Assembly (NCBI RefSeq): GCF_002999335.1
Contig: NW_020312180.1
Coordinates: 1-52,625, forward strand
Reading direction: 5' to 3'
DNA length: 52,625 bases
DNA from: Cyclospora cayetanensis
Taxonomy: Eukaryota > Apicomplexa > Conoidasida > Eucoccidiorida > Eimeriidae
Both the position numbers and the translations under genes were made by a program. The notes under the pieces were generated by a model. It was not told the origin of the DNA. It was given only the letters and a program-made list of their open reading frames with translations, and ran no database searches. Numbering within the stretch: position 1 is the stretch's first letter; every line of letters begins with the position of its first letter. Shown piece by piece: positions 22,501 to 35,600 of the stretch.

Positions 22501-25500
22501 CAGGAATGTGACATGGAGATCACGCACAATGTCGATAGGACCTAACTCCTACTTAGAGTGGCACTTGATCACCAAGTCCTTGTCAATCTTTCCACTCTAC
22601 ACTCCGTCGTCAAATCTGAGTTTCAGGAGCTCTGTTCACATCTGAATATGCGGATTGCACTTTTGTACCTTCTTCCCAGAGAACACTCCCATTTAACATC
22701 CAGTGTCAAGTAATGCTAGCAATTGTTGACGATTAACGTGTGCTTGCATAGTGCATGATAGATCTCCTGTGGGTCCCAACCATGGCTTTCTTTCTTATAT
22801 CCTGCTTCGTTGCGTCGACGCCTCTGTGGGGTCTACCCGTTTGCTCGATGCGACTTGTGTGCTTGCCAAACAACATGCTTCCGCTAGATCCAGTCTATTT
22901 GTTCAAGGTTCAGAAAACCTTTGCGCGTCTTTATATTTCCGGGATACATTAACAATGCTCGATAACAGGAACACTTGCACTGTTGAGGTCTGTCTGGGGC
23001 TGCAAAGGAGCGCGTGGCCTCGCTGTCTGTTTTACTTCGTTCGCCTCAGACTACAGGCTAGGGCCGGTTGGCACAATCCGGATATCCGTAGGTTCTAGCT
23101 CTCACTTGTGCCTTCCGTCTTCAGCAAGGAATGCAAAGGATGCAACTTTGCGCGCCTGAGACCTGACAGAGTCCATCTGTTAGGAAAGCCCCTCTGGTCG
23201 GTTCGTTAATTGCTGAGTTGCTTTGTATCTGGGAATATCGGACGAGCCACTCCAGAGGGAGCTGAAGCCAGTGGCACAGCAATTATTTGTGTACGCTGTG
23301 GCTTTTACGAATCGAAGTTTCCGATTCACCGCTCTTGAAAAACGAGAACGCCAGCGCTGTTCCCCACAAGCCAAACTGAGCCTCTTCACCCGAGACTCAC
23401 GCAGAGGACAATACTCTCTTCGGACGATATGAAGTCATTTATACCAACATTATCTACTGAGAAAATGTCCTTTTTTTAGTCTTATCGATTTTTTCAAAGC
23501 TGCTGAATTAGCCTATTTCGGCATGAAGCTTTTAGTCAGGGTTTGTAAGAGGGATCAGGTGTAGTAAGTTTTTCAAGCAGAAAACTCCCTCTACACTCAT
23601 ATGGCTACAATTAAAGTGATTCCTCCTCCAATAAACCAGCAGCAGAAGGCACTCGTTTCTCTCTCTGGATGGTACTCAGCAAAATACATCTTCAATCGGT
23701 TAACAAAATTTCGAGTACTTGCCACCCCCACGGCCGTCCTACTTTTGTGGTCGTAGTAAGCGCAGCGATGCATCCATGAACATTTCATCTTCTGATCGCT
23801 TATACTTCCCGCAGCTGTATAGCGACTGCATTCACGTGAGCTTGCAAGCGGGGCTCTGCTGCCCTAACAGGCGTTGTGCCACCTTGTACTTCCATCGCTG
23901 GAGTGTTTTATTTGTAGCGTGTTGCCAGGGAAACTCAAATTATTCGAGTGTGAAGTGACGCAATTAAAACCAACGAAGCAACTGCTTCTAGGGAAAGTTG
24001 AGACCACAGCATCGACAGCCAGTGGATGAGCGGGATACAATTGCATCGCAGAAAGGGCTCCGCAAAGTGTATTCGCGGAGCGGGATACATGGGAGTGGGG
24101 AAAACACCTTGTGAATAGACCGCAAGTTTTGTGAGCAACCTAGCCTCCATCGCCACGCGTATATTGTCCTACCGCGTAGCCCAGAAGAAATACAGACAGT
24201 TGTACCCCACAGGTTGAAAGGCCTTAGACCACAGGGCTGCGCTTTTACAAAGAGAAGCACAGCGTAGCACTCTATTGCCTCAAATGCACAAGAATATCTT
24301 CCTGCATGCGAGGATTGAAGAGATAGCATTAGATAATCGTAGCTCGCACGCATTCGTTAAATTATGCCAGTTGAGCGGAAATCCTCAGGGAAGCAGGTAA
24401 AGAGAATGCTGATCTTCCCTCCAATAATAAGCCGCTGGATGTTTCGCGAAGAATGATCCTCTAACATTCACATTCTATCCAATGGTAGTTGCGTCGAATG
24501 TAGTTGTTGATAATGAGAAAGGATCAACCCTCTTTGAAATGCATGCCATTGCATTCCTTATGTTCAGTGAAATCTAGAAGGGGATCATACACAAAACTAG
24601 TGTACACTTATGCTGCATTTGCCTGCGAAAATATTCCACCCCAATTCTACATTGTCTGCTCTCTAGGAGCCGCATAAACTCATGAGACAAAGGGACAGCT
24701 TTGAGCGCATCCTTTGCGACGAGTTGATGTGTTTGCTACTTGATGCCTATACTCTACTTCAAAGCTTCAAGAGCACAGCACTGAAGCGTGCAGAAAGTAG
24801 GTTACATGGTTTCCTCAAGTCGGAGGAAAGCTCAAAAGGAGTCCGCGTACTTTTTTTCAGTCAGAAATATTGCATGCACTCAGCGACAACTATTCCAGGA
24901 TGGCAGCCAGCAAGTTGAAAAACCACTTTCAGAAAGACACGTGCAAGAACCACTTCTGTATTCGCTTCACGAACATACATCCATGTCCAGTATACTCCTG
25001 TTCAAAACCAAACGCCGCTTGACGAATGGGGTCGCGGGGATCACCAGCTACAATACAGATCAACAAGGTTGAGCAGCGTACACAGCTAGTCTCTATAAAC
25101 TACAAGAAACTCTCAGCTACCCCACCACACCGCCCAATAAAAAAGCAAAGGTAACAAGGACAAAAACCTGGTTCTTCGCTGGGAGGCCGGGCAGCGATAT
25201 TGCTGCCATTTGTGAAATGATGGTGGAAAGCTTTTTCCCTCATGAGACGGTTGCACGATATTCCCTTCCACACCGTATTACTTCTAAAAAAAGCACTCAT
25301 GAGTACGGATTAAGTGAGTTAAAAACTGCGCGACATACTAAACGAAAGCACAGAGAAACAAGCAACTGTCTGCTAGCATGCTCTCGCAGAGCTTCTTTGG
25401 AGCCGAAGTAGTTTCCCCCCCAATTTGCTACTTTTGGGTGTAGGCAACATGTGCTTGGTCTCTAGACAAGCACCGGGCCTCCTTCGTGTCGTGGTGGGCG

Positions 25501-25541
25501 GAGCGCAAAACTGGTGGTGAACTGTTGCATCCGAGATGCTC
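19519..25541. other. Six-kilobase stretch with no recognisable gene
   Basis: Base composition is balanced, short open frames occur on both strands at chance length, and there are almost no simple repeats. I found no transposase, reverse transcriptase, structural RNA or conserved protein motif. A perfect 7-bp inverted repeat (GACCAGC at 22183-22189, GCTGGTC at 22210-22216) is followed by a T-run, but there is no gene context. The left end must include the CBS promoter and the right end the RFT1 3' UTR. Confidence 0.55.
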
Positions 25542-28404
25542 TCATCTCACAGCAGAGGCTGCTATGCAGTATGCTGCTCGCACGCGTTGCAACAGCAGAG
25601 GCCCTACAGTGATAGCGGCTGCGACACAGGTGCAGAGACCTAGTGCTATCTCTGCAGCCCATAGCGGTGCATTTATTCCCCATAGCATCACGCGCTGCGA
25701 GGCGTATTCTGCTACTGTGGTTTCCTCTGGTGAAGAATTAAAGGCTGATGCACGAAGAACAACTTGAATAGCGGCAGTAGCAGAAAAAAAACACCCATAC
25801 AGCAATAGCAGTGCCCCTCCACCGGAGGGTATTATTGCGCGAAGAGCTACACCTAATCCATCGAACGAAAAAAAGGCTTCTTTCTTCCCACATGTGGGTG
25901 TAGAAGCAGCTGCGAATGATGAGCTAGCAGAGGCACTGAGGTTAGTGGTAGCAGTGCTACCTTGGATAATTCCACCCCCACTGTAGATCTGCTCTTCCAC
26001 TGGCCCGCGCTGTGCATCTGAAGCATGAATTTGGCTGGGATGTCTCTGCTGCATGTGGCGCTGTTGAGAGGCTTGACGCAAGTCAGAAGAAATGCAAATG
26101 CAGCAACAGCCGATACGGAGGATCGCCGCTACAAGCTGCGCTGCTGATGCTCCTGCTGCTGTCGCTACTCCTAAATCCTGAAACGCAAAATTCATGCCAA
26201 ACAGCAGCACAAGGATGGATAGTCAGGCATCATAGAGCTGTTCAGCAGCACAATCGTCCTGTAAATGTGCCTCTAAGGGACTGCTGTACCCTCGGATCTT
26301 ACAGCAGAAAAGCGGATGCAGAGCGGCAACAAAATCACTAGGTGTACAGCAGTTACAGCTCCGTAGTAGCGCTGGAGCATCGCCATGCTGTCGGCGCTAC
26401 CCGTTGCTGATGTGAACGCGTCCAGCAGACCAAAAAATGAGAGGCAACAGACATAGCAGCAGTATCTGCATGCATGCGCATCAGGAAATCAGAGTGGGCG
26501 CCCCCCATGCAGCCCAAAAGCGGAAATAATGAGCCGACGTGCAGCTACGTGCAAAACATACACACGTTGCTCTAGTAGTGCATTGCGTCTGCTTACACCT
26601 GCAATGCCTGTGTGCAACCACTTCCAGGGGCGACTGTAGAAGGACCAAAGATACAAAGCAGCGCCGGAGCAGCGAAAAGACACCCGCCGGCTGCAGCAGC
26701 CAACCCCACAGTCCCATGCAGCTGGAGTAGCAGGTGTAGCAGCGACAGCGCTGGGAAAGCCGCGCTGACTTGTTGCCTGAAATGTTGTTGGCTGCCAAGT
26801 AGTCCCTTAGGAGACTGGCAAATTAGCGTGCGTGCAACACGGCCGCTAGGGATGTTGCCGTCAGCAGTGTCATTTTCAAAGTTTTGATTGCGTCTTCCAC
26901 TGACACCGAGGATCGTATCTTCTTCAGGATGCTCCTGTAGCTGCTGCTGGCTTTCCTGCTTCTGCATCAGCATTTTTGCGGGCTGGTGAGTAGCGTGACT
27001 GAGGTGCACCTGTCGTTGTTTCAAAATGTGCGGGGAATATCTATTCCGTGGAATACTCGCATGAGGATCGATATCTGCAGAGGCGCCACCACAATTTTTA
27101 GGTGGTGCTGTAGATACACCACAAGCGCCTTCTGCAGCAACAGCTGCCGCATTCTCGCCGGGCTGCATCTGCAAGGCGCAAAAGGCTTCGAACGCGGCTG
27201 CTTCTGAGGGCGACAAGATGACTCGGCACAATACCGAGGCTGCTCCTGAAACCAAGGCATACTCTGCGCCTGCCGATGCATCCAGGAGCAAAAGCAGCAG
27301 CAGCTGCTCCCCGTGTTGCAGTACCAGCTTTTGTGTCAGTAGGAGTATGAAGGTGGGCAGTAAGCGCAAGTGTTCAGCTGAGAGAAACCGACCGAAGGTC
27401 CACTGGAAGGCTGCAACGACGATGAAGTTTCCTGGCGATGCGCGCGTTGCCGCGGCAGCCCTGGCCGTCCACCAGCTTGCTTCCTCTGCATGCGTTGCTT
27501 GGCGCGCAGGCACTTCCGTTGTTGTTTCCCCCAAAAGAGGTCCAGAAGCGCAGCCAGAGGAGCAAGGAAGCGTCCGAAGGGGCGGCCAGACGGTGAAAAA
27601 CAGCTGGGAGGGGCAGAGGGTCGTGGAAGCGCCTGCTGCTGGTGTGCTTGCTTCAGTTGCAGGCTCTGTTGAAAGGATGCAGTGGCACTGATACCACAGG
27701 AGCAGCAGAAAGAGAGATGATGCGCAGAACTGAGCTGCTCCAAACGCCAGCATTGGGTTTAGAAGCAGGTTGTCTGCTGCATCTGTTGGCATACGCGTTC
27801 GAACCGCTTGCTGTAGCGACAGCGCACCGCCTAGCAGGACAGACCGCGCCGTTGCTGCTGCTCCTTCTGCTACACCTCGGGCCCCCAGAGCACGAAGCAT
27901 CAAACAACGCAGTGAGAGAATCTCTGCTGCTGCATCGAGCAGACCTGCTACGCCAAAGGCTGTGGCGGCAAGACGGTAGGCATCGATCTCAGACTGAAGC
28001 CTGCTTCTTGAATCGTTCAGTTCTGGCGGCAAAAAGATGATCCACACGGGCATAAGGAGTAAGAATGCAAAGCAGCATGCACCGAACAATATATAGGACA
28101 GATTGAACGCGCTCTGCCTGCGTTTCTCCTGCTCTGCAGGGGAGGGCGTTCGGTGCTTGATTGCGCTGGTTTCAGGCGCTACGCTGCAGCGAGCTGCTGC
28201 TCGAGCAACGCCCTCGCGAGAAGTAAAAGAAATGAGCTGCTGCAGCAGCGGTAACTGCAACAGACAGACTACAAGTTCCGCAGATGTCGCTGAACTGACT
28301 CGGCGCGATAGGAGAGGCAATACAACGCAACTCAGAGCAGCTGCCACAACACGGGTTGCCCATGGTACCACGGGAAGTGCCGCTGCGGCAGCGCTAGACT
28401 TCAT
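25542..28404 (-). CDS. RFT1: RFT1-family ER multi-spanning membrane protein (N-glycosylation)
   Basis: RFT1 is needed for N-glycosylation and is linked to translocation of the Man5GlcNAc2-PP-dolichol intermediate across the ER membrane; its direct flippase role is debated. Exons 26597-28404, 26303-26465 and 25542-26177 join in phase (868 residues). Family signatures run in order: SFTSREGVARAA near residue 65, the N-terminal hallmark; repeated hydrophobic segments; FLSAEHLRLLPTFILLLTQKL near residue 350; AGAEYALVSGAASVLCRVI; then, across the first intron, LQVYCCYVCCLSFFGLLDAF, matching the family's YCxYV...GxTEAF block; and across the second DLGVATAAGASAAQLVAAILRI. Donor choice at the first intron (GT|GTAAGC) is fixed by phase and restores the YCCYV motif. 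The protein is much longer than the roughly 540-residue animal protein because of a Gln/Ala-rich insertion (about residues 412-535) and a Ser-rich loop in the last exon. The start is an ATG at 28404. Confidence 0.9.
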
Positions 28405-29893
28405 GATGGGTGGCCGCTCAGGATCAAGCAGTCTGGCAGGCCAGTGCTGTCTGGCGAGTCTGGGGGGTGGGGCCGACTACCATCCCAGGGAACATGAGAG
28501 GATTCACTGCTTTCGCTGATGCCCGCTAGCGGCAACCACCTTTTACATGAACACATGCTTCTTTTTTAAATTTCTGAACAGTTCATCCACTAGTCAGAGA
28601 GCAAGAGCCCTCCGACCGCGCACTGGGACAGAGAACACTGTGTCGTATGCATCAGCCCCGTGGAAGCCTCGATCGGAGCCACTGAAACAAGGTTTCATGA
28701 CATTTGCCAGATTTTGAAGGCATCAGCAGTGTGTAATAGACCCCAACCGCGAGACGCTGGGGGTGACTTTTCTAGGGTGTGTATGTAGCTTTACCCTCCA
28801 CGGCTATGATCTGTGAAGGCGCACAGCACACTTCTCCTCTGCGACCTCCTTTTCTTCGTATGTCGTTTTCGGTTGCACTTCAAGGATTTGCGGTCAAGTG
28901 CAGGGTTGTGTGGGGAACGCTTGATGCTTGGCGGTAAATTCCGCAAGCTTCTTGATAACAGGGCCCCAAGGGAGCTGTATTTATGCCTGTGCACTTCTTT
29001 TGGACGCACAGAAGTGACTGATCTGAATGAAAGGGATTGTGAGGTGCCTCCAATGAAGTGATCTTGTCTGCTGAAAGTGACGCACTTGGGGGGCATGCTA
29101 AGAGTAGCTGCTGCTTTGTGCGCATACCTTGCGCTCTAAAGACAAAGCAAGATTCAATATGTCGTGCTTGCACGGCCTCCTCTCTGTGTCAGAGCCTGCA
29201 GGGCTGTCGGTCTCAGGGGTCACAAAGTTCGCTTTCTGCACCGTCGGGCAGGGGAAGGGGGCGTGTTAGTGTCAGCTCATCACAACGTCGCGCCTCGGAA
29301 GACCCCCTATTGTTTTATCCCAACTTGAAGAATACGATAAATGAACTAAATACTCCTATGTCTGCTCACGATATTGCAGGATCTACGTAGATAAAATAAC
29401 GCATGAGGCACAAAACCGCGCATGGCACGAAATGCGTCCCCTGAATGCCATACCATGTATCCCTGCCAGATGCCGAAGAATATGCGGGGTCACAGTCTCC
29501 ACATCATACCTTGTGCCGATTCAAAAGTAGCAGTATTCCGCGATCTTTTTTCACAGGCCTCTCAGACTACGGTGGGAAGCCTCGGCAGTTTTTGCTGGTC
29601 CGCCCCTGGGGCTTTCGAACGCTACCTTACAAATAATTAATGGCGCTCTCAGTGCCGTGCTAATGCAGCCTCCTGAAATTCGTTGTACGGCTGTCACAGG
29701 TGGTATCATACAACCTCTGCCATTCATGAATTAAATGGGAAAATCCCCGGATTATTGGGGACTCAGGGCTCTGTAAACATGAGTAGAGAATTGAAAGACG
29801 CAAAAAATATTGAATTATCCAATGTTCCCTGAAGTATATGCTAGCTAGCTAGACAGCTCGTCAGACAGGCGGCCGGCTTGCTCTGCAACACAA
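28405..29893. other. Intergenic, RFT1 promoter side
   Basis: No supported gene. A GCTA tandem (29840-29854) lies just 3' of the minus-strand stop at 29894. Small frames on both strands do not resemble known proteins. Confidence 0.55.
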
Positions 29894-32638
29894 TTAATGG
29901 CACATGTAACCCCTGCCCATTCCGGAAACTCCACGCTTCTTCCGGCGTCGCCGTCCATCGCGTCTCACCGTGGTTACACCGTCATCATGGTCCTGCTGCC
30001 GATTGGACTGTAGGAGAAAGATTTCAGCAGAAGGAATGCTCGCTTGGTCAGCGGTGCCTCTCTCTTGGCGACCCTCTTGGACGGCAGTTGAGGGTGTCCT
30101 TATTCGACTAAAACTGGTGCCTCCAGGTTGCGATTCTGCCTCTACTAGGCATCTTGGTGAGCTCATTGCGCCCCTTGCGGCATTCGCAACTTTCGTAACG
30201 CGTCCATCAAGGGCCTGCACGAGAGGCAGCGCTGCGTGAGACGTCCCCACGGCTGTATGAACGCCGTCTTCAACTCGCGCGCCGTCGTGCTGCCTACCAG
30301 ACTGCCCGTCAGAGAGCCCCTGAGCAGAGCGTTCATCGGCGAACCCGCTACCATTGCTGCTGTCTCGTCTATCCACAGTAAGGCCAGTGCCGTTGTGATC
30401 TGTGCTGCCAACAGCCTGCGCTCCGTCGAAAACCTCTGTTGCTCCTTCGTGTGGCATGCCCGCCTCTCCAGCCGCGCGTTTTGACGGCGAAAAACACTTG
30501 CATCGAGACACGCTGCGGCTCTGGTGCCTCCTGAGGGGTGCAGATGCCGAGGAAGCTAGTGGGCATTGCTGAGTCAAGCCCCCGCTGCCACTGCTGCTGT
30601 TGCTACACATCATTGCATCATCCGGATCAAGAGGGGGGAAATCCGTCTCTGCAGCGCGCGAGGTCCCTTGCCGATGCGTCGATTGCAGCAGCAGATAAAC
30701 AGGATGTGAGCTGCCACGTATCGACAGCTGCGATTTCAGAAGAGACTTGAAAAAGGAAGCCCTACGAGTCTGCAGACGGCTGCCGCTAGTACTGCAGGCA
30801 CTGCTGCTTCTGCTGCTGCTGCAGGACGGCGCCATGGACGGCGTGGCAGCAATTGCAGTGTCTACAGCAATTGCTGCACCCGATCCATCTTGCATGCGCA
30901 CTAATTCCTCGGATCTGTCAAGCGCGTCAGAAAGCAGGAAGACATCTGCGTCCGCAGTAGAGCCAGAAGGGTGAGAAGCCATCGGGGTAGAAGCGCCTCC
31001 GACTCGCCGATGCTGCCTCAAGGTATGGCGTTGCAGCTTGAGACTCCTGATAGACTTCGTGTCGAGCGCTGGCAGCAGCGCTGCTGCAGAACTGTGCAGT
31101 TGCGGCTCCTGCTGAGGAGGCAGCTGCGAGCCACTTGAATTCTCGCGGTGCTGCAAGGCTTGCTGATCTTGTTCAGGGGACGTCTTGTTCAAGTCTCGTG
31201 GAAGCCACTGAGAAGCAGCAGCGTGTGCATCACCTAGGCTCGAGCTGTTGCTACCCTTGGAGCACGTCGGTGCACCAACAACGGAGAAATCGCTTGTTGC
31301 GACGCTATTGCGGGAAAGCCCACGAAACACCCTAGGAGTCAAGGAGGTAGAGAGCCGTCGCAGCAGCGACGGTGTGAATCCTGTGCTTTCCGCTGCGGCT
31401 TGCTCTGTCAGTACACTTTCAGAAGGAGAGTATTTTGCGTCTCTTCCCGACGGAGTCGCTTGTGCCGACGGTTGCTGCTCGGCTGCAGCGCAGTTTGCGT
31501 CTGCGGGGGAATCCCGCTTGCCAGCTGTGGCAGGAGAATGCTGAGGCTGATGCTGCGCCTTGAGCTGTTGGTGCTGCTGCTGCTGCTGCGGATCCGCTTT
31601 CTCACGAGCATCTCCCGTCGCTTTGGTGCGGCACATATGCGACCTCGAGGATTTGCTGCTGGGGTGCAGCGCTGTCAGCAGCAACAACAACTGCTGCTCT
31701 CTCTCACACCGCTGCAGCTGCTCCACAAGAACCCGGTGCTGTTGCTGCAGCATCTCGAAGGAACGGCGAAGCAGCGCGCATTCCCCCGCAGCCGCAGCAG
31801 CAACCCTCTGTCCGTGACGTAACCGCCAAAAGAGCACTCCCCCGCATGCTAGGAGGAAAAACACGATCAAGAGAAGAAATGCAGCAGTGGAGGCGTCCAT
31901 CAAGGGCTGCATGCCTCCCCGATCTTCTTGAAACAGCGTCGATTTCTGTCCGAACGCGCTGCCGGTGCTGCTGCTACCAGGCCCTTCGTAAGATGAAAGT
32001 ACGTGCGCTTGACGTATGGTGGTAGACATGCGAATCCAAGCTCCTGCTGCAAGGGAAGTCGCATTAGAAAGCGTCCTCCACGAGAGGGTGGTTGCAGTGC
32101 CTGCTGCAGACGCTGCTGCTGCCGCGAAAGAGGAAATCGCGTGGCTAATTCTCGAGACTGCTGCACAGCTGCGTTGCAGCAGCAGGAATGCTCCCGCATC
32201 CTCGCTGCACAAGGAGCGTTGCAGCACCTCTGCTGCATGCAGAGCAACGGAGGCAGCATCCTTCGCCAACTGCGCAAGGGGCAGCACGGTGTGGCGTCCT
32301 ATCCACTCAAGAGGCTGCAGCAGGTGGTGCACAAACTCAAATAACTCCGTCCACGACCATCGTGCCTGCGGAGGAGCTCTCGCAAAACGGCAGTACTGCT
32401 GTTGATGCAAATCCGAGTAGAGGCTTCTAGGCAGGCTGCTGCTGCTGCCGTCGTGCAGCAAGCGGCAGGCAGGATCCAGATCCTTCTCTCCGGCTGTGTG
32501 GCGACTGCTGCTGCTGCTTTTGCTGCGCAGCAGCGCGTCCTCTCGAGCCGCTGTTGCGGCTTTCTCGGAGTCGTCTAGCAGCTGTATGAGCGGACTCAGA
32601 TGCGGAATAAGCTCGTCAAAAGCAGACAGACGCTCGAA
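29894..32638 (-). other. Large 3' exon with membrane segment: C-terminus of the SUN protein or a separate gene
   Basis: This 915-codon open segment has no convincing start of its own: the open frame begins at TTG (32842), and its first ATG gives no signal peptide. A good acceptor (GATTTTCAG) at 32639 puts it in phase 0 after the coiled-coil exon 32853-32949. Read this way, it supplies the transmembrane segment and cytosolic coil expected after the luminal coil of SLP1/SUCO-type proteins. After the membrane segment come Gln- and Ser-rich tracts and a basic C-terminus (RRDGRRRRKKRG). I do not recognise any other domain. Against joining, a GCTA palindrome at 33088-33109 resembles the GCTA runs found just after two gene ends in this window. 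Confidence 0.6.
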
Positions 32639-35600
32639 CTGAAAATCGGCATCCCCAACCACAAAAAAGACACAGACAGCCCGTCCAGAAGCAGAGGCTC
32701 CACTCCCGTCACAAGCCGCAGGCCGAACACACACACATCTGTACATACACCTGAACAACGCCGCCATCTTCAGCGAAGCAGCAGGAAAAGCAGCAGCACA
32801 AACAGCAACAACAACGCCAGCTGCCAGCGCACAGAGCGACAATATGCTTTACCAGAAAGGAGCCCAGCTGCTGCTGCAGCTGCAGGAGAAGTGTGAGTTG
32901 CAGCAACTGCTGCTGCTGGAGCTGCACCTGCTGTTGTCTCTCAGCTGCCCTGTACAAAAAATACGCGCACCAATCACTTCCCAAGAGGCTGTCAAGCATG
33001 CAGTTTGACGTACGGAGGCGTACACCCCTCCCCAACAAAAGAAGCACCGGAAGATCGCACACCGCCTCCAAAAAGCTCCGCGAGCTAGCTAGCCAGCTAG
33101 CTGGCTAGCGGCGCTGCAGCCTGGTATACGCCGCACGCGAAGCAAGCATGCAAAGCGCAGCTGCTAAAGCTACTTCTGAAGCAGAACCTATAACTCTGAA
33201 CAAGCCCAATACGCCAAGCAACAGAATCCATCTATTCCTGACCCTCATCTCCCCCTCTCTCTGCTCTCATCTCCCCCTCTCTCTGCTCTCATCTCCCCTC
33301 CCCCCGGCAAGCAACACAACCCTACACTCCACGCACGCAGCCTTGAATGTCGCTGTTTCTCCCTCCAAAGACTTCATCCTCTCCAAAAGCGTAACTAGCA
33401 CGTGTTCTCCCTTGCTATCGCGAGAGCCTGAGGCTGAAGCCATTGCCTCCCCGCCTCCGACCGACTCTCCAGCGACTCCATTCACAGCACCTGCAGCCGA
33501 AGCGCAGTGAAGGCAGCAAAAAGAAGCAGCAGTCTCTCAAAGGAGTCGTGTGTGCGCCATCCGATTCTTCTCCACAGCACCCATGCATGAACATGCGCAT
33601 CCAGCTAAACGCTCCTCGCCACAGCCCACTGCGCGTGCGCTTGCCCCTTCTGAAGCCTCTCGCTTGGATGCAGCAGTGCAGCTAGCGCAAGCCGAAAGCC
33701 TGGCCCTCTCCGTCTGCTCTCCCCCGTGCGTGCTTCCTCCGCCTTCTGCTGCTCTCCAGCACGCACGCAACCTACTCTGTGCATCCATCGCAGGGGGCTG
33801 CAGAAGCAGCGAGAGCACATGGAGTGTCTCTGCCTGCTGCTCCAGACTCCCCGGAGAAGCCGTCATGAGGAAGCGCAGGAAAGCCGCGCCGATCGAACGT
33901 CCCCCTGGCTGACGCTGATGCTGCAGCATATCCAGGAGGAAAGCTCGCGCATGCGCAGCTGTCTGCTGGAGAGCCTCTGCGGAAGCCTCGGCGGCGTGAA
34001 GAGGCTTGAGGCTGGAGCTCTTCCGCGCATCTGCAGCCACCCAGTGCCTCGCAGGAGACGAACTGCTCCCCAACAAGGGGCGAGCAGCAACAACGGCAGC
34101 TGCTGCTGCCGCCGTTGCTGCTGCTCCCGCTAGCGGCATGCAAACGTAGCGGCTCGTGGTGGGATCCGCGAGCGGCTGATCATGGCCATGCCAGCCGCTT
34201 CTCGCGTTGCTGCTGCTGCTTGCAGTGCATGCAACAGACTCCTCTAGACTCCCGAGATTGAGCTCCTGAGCTCCAGAAGAGACGCCAACTGGACCGTTAG
34301 CCTCAATCCACGCCGTCTCGCCTGCCCGAATTTCCTGCTGCGGCGCATGCTCCTCCCCCTGCTGCAACAGGAGATTTTGCCGCTGCTGCAAGACCATTTC
34401 CAGCGCTGCAGAAAGCGCACTAAAAGCCGCAGGCTCTGCGTGCTCAGGCTTGTCGGCAGCAGAGAGGATCTGCTGCCTTGGTTGCTGTTGCTGTTGATGC
34501 GTTGGCTGCTGTTGTGGCGGCTGCTTTGGTTGCTGTTGTTGTTGCTGCATTGCTTGCTGTTGCTGTTGCTTCCTTGGTTGCTGGTGCACCTGTTTCTGGG
34601 GGGGCGCGTCGAGCACATTATACTCAGGAGCTGCGGCGAAGTCTGCTCCTCCGACTGCATCTCCACTGGGGAGCACACGGCTCGTTTCTGAGACGATGCC
34701 GTAGCCTTGACCTTTTTGCCGCAACTTGGATTGCTCTCCTGGTGTCTCGACTCCGTTCACACTCGAGTTGCTGCTTTGCCAGCTTTGCGCAGTGGAATTT
34801 CCTGCATCTCTGAAAGAACCGTCGACGGACAGTCGCTCCCCCCCAAGGCTGGGAAGGCTCTGCACCACAGCTTGCTGCTGGTGGGGTGTCTTGACAGCAT
34901 CGCCTTCTTCTCCGGAAGCAGGCCGAGTTACTGCCTGCCGCTGCTCCAGGGTAAGGTTCTCCGCGAGAGCCGCTTGCTTCATGGCATGTTGCTGCTCCGA
35001 AGTCACTGGCGATGTCGGCACTGCAGTCTGTGTTGACTGGAAAGCAACGCCTTGCGTGCCGGCTGAATACATGTCTCTAGTAGGATCAGCGGCAGCCTCA
35101 GCAGCACCAGCACTTGCAGACGCTGAGTCGGCTGCAGAAACATCTGCCGCAGTTCCTTCTTCGACAGACTCCGCTTCAGCTCCCATCACCCTGCCGCTGC
35201 TGCTGACACGTTCATCGAGGATCTGCGTTTCTAGAAACTGCACGCCTGTCGCTCCAAACACCTAAAAGCCCATTGAAACAGCAGATATACAGATACAGAT
35301 ATACATACACACATACACATATATATATATATACATACATACATGTACGTATACATAAGCGCATACATATGTATATATATATAGAAATATGCACACATAC
35401 ATATGCATTTACATACATACATACATACAACTATACATACTAATATACACATACATAAATACAACTATACATACAAATATACACATACATACATACAAAT
35501 ATGCACATACATGCCTACAAATATCCATACAAATATCCATACAAATATACACATACATACATACAAATATGCGCATACATGCATACAAATATCCATACAA

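Noticed and set aside
27790..27815. B-box-like GCGTTCGAACC
   Set aside because: It lies in the coding sequence of RFT1 and has no matching A-box or acceptor stem.
32640..32842. Hydrophobic start of the 982-codon frame read as a signal peptide
   Set aside because: The frame starts at TTG rather than ATG, and a good acceptor at 32639 suggests this stretch is intron.
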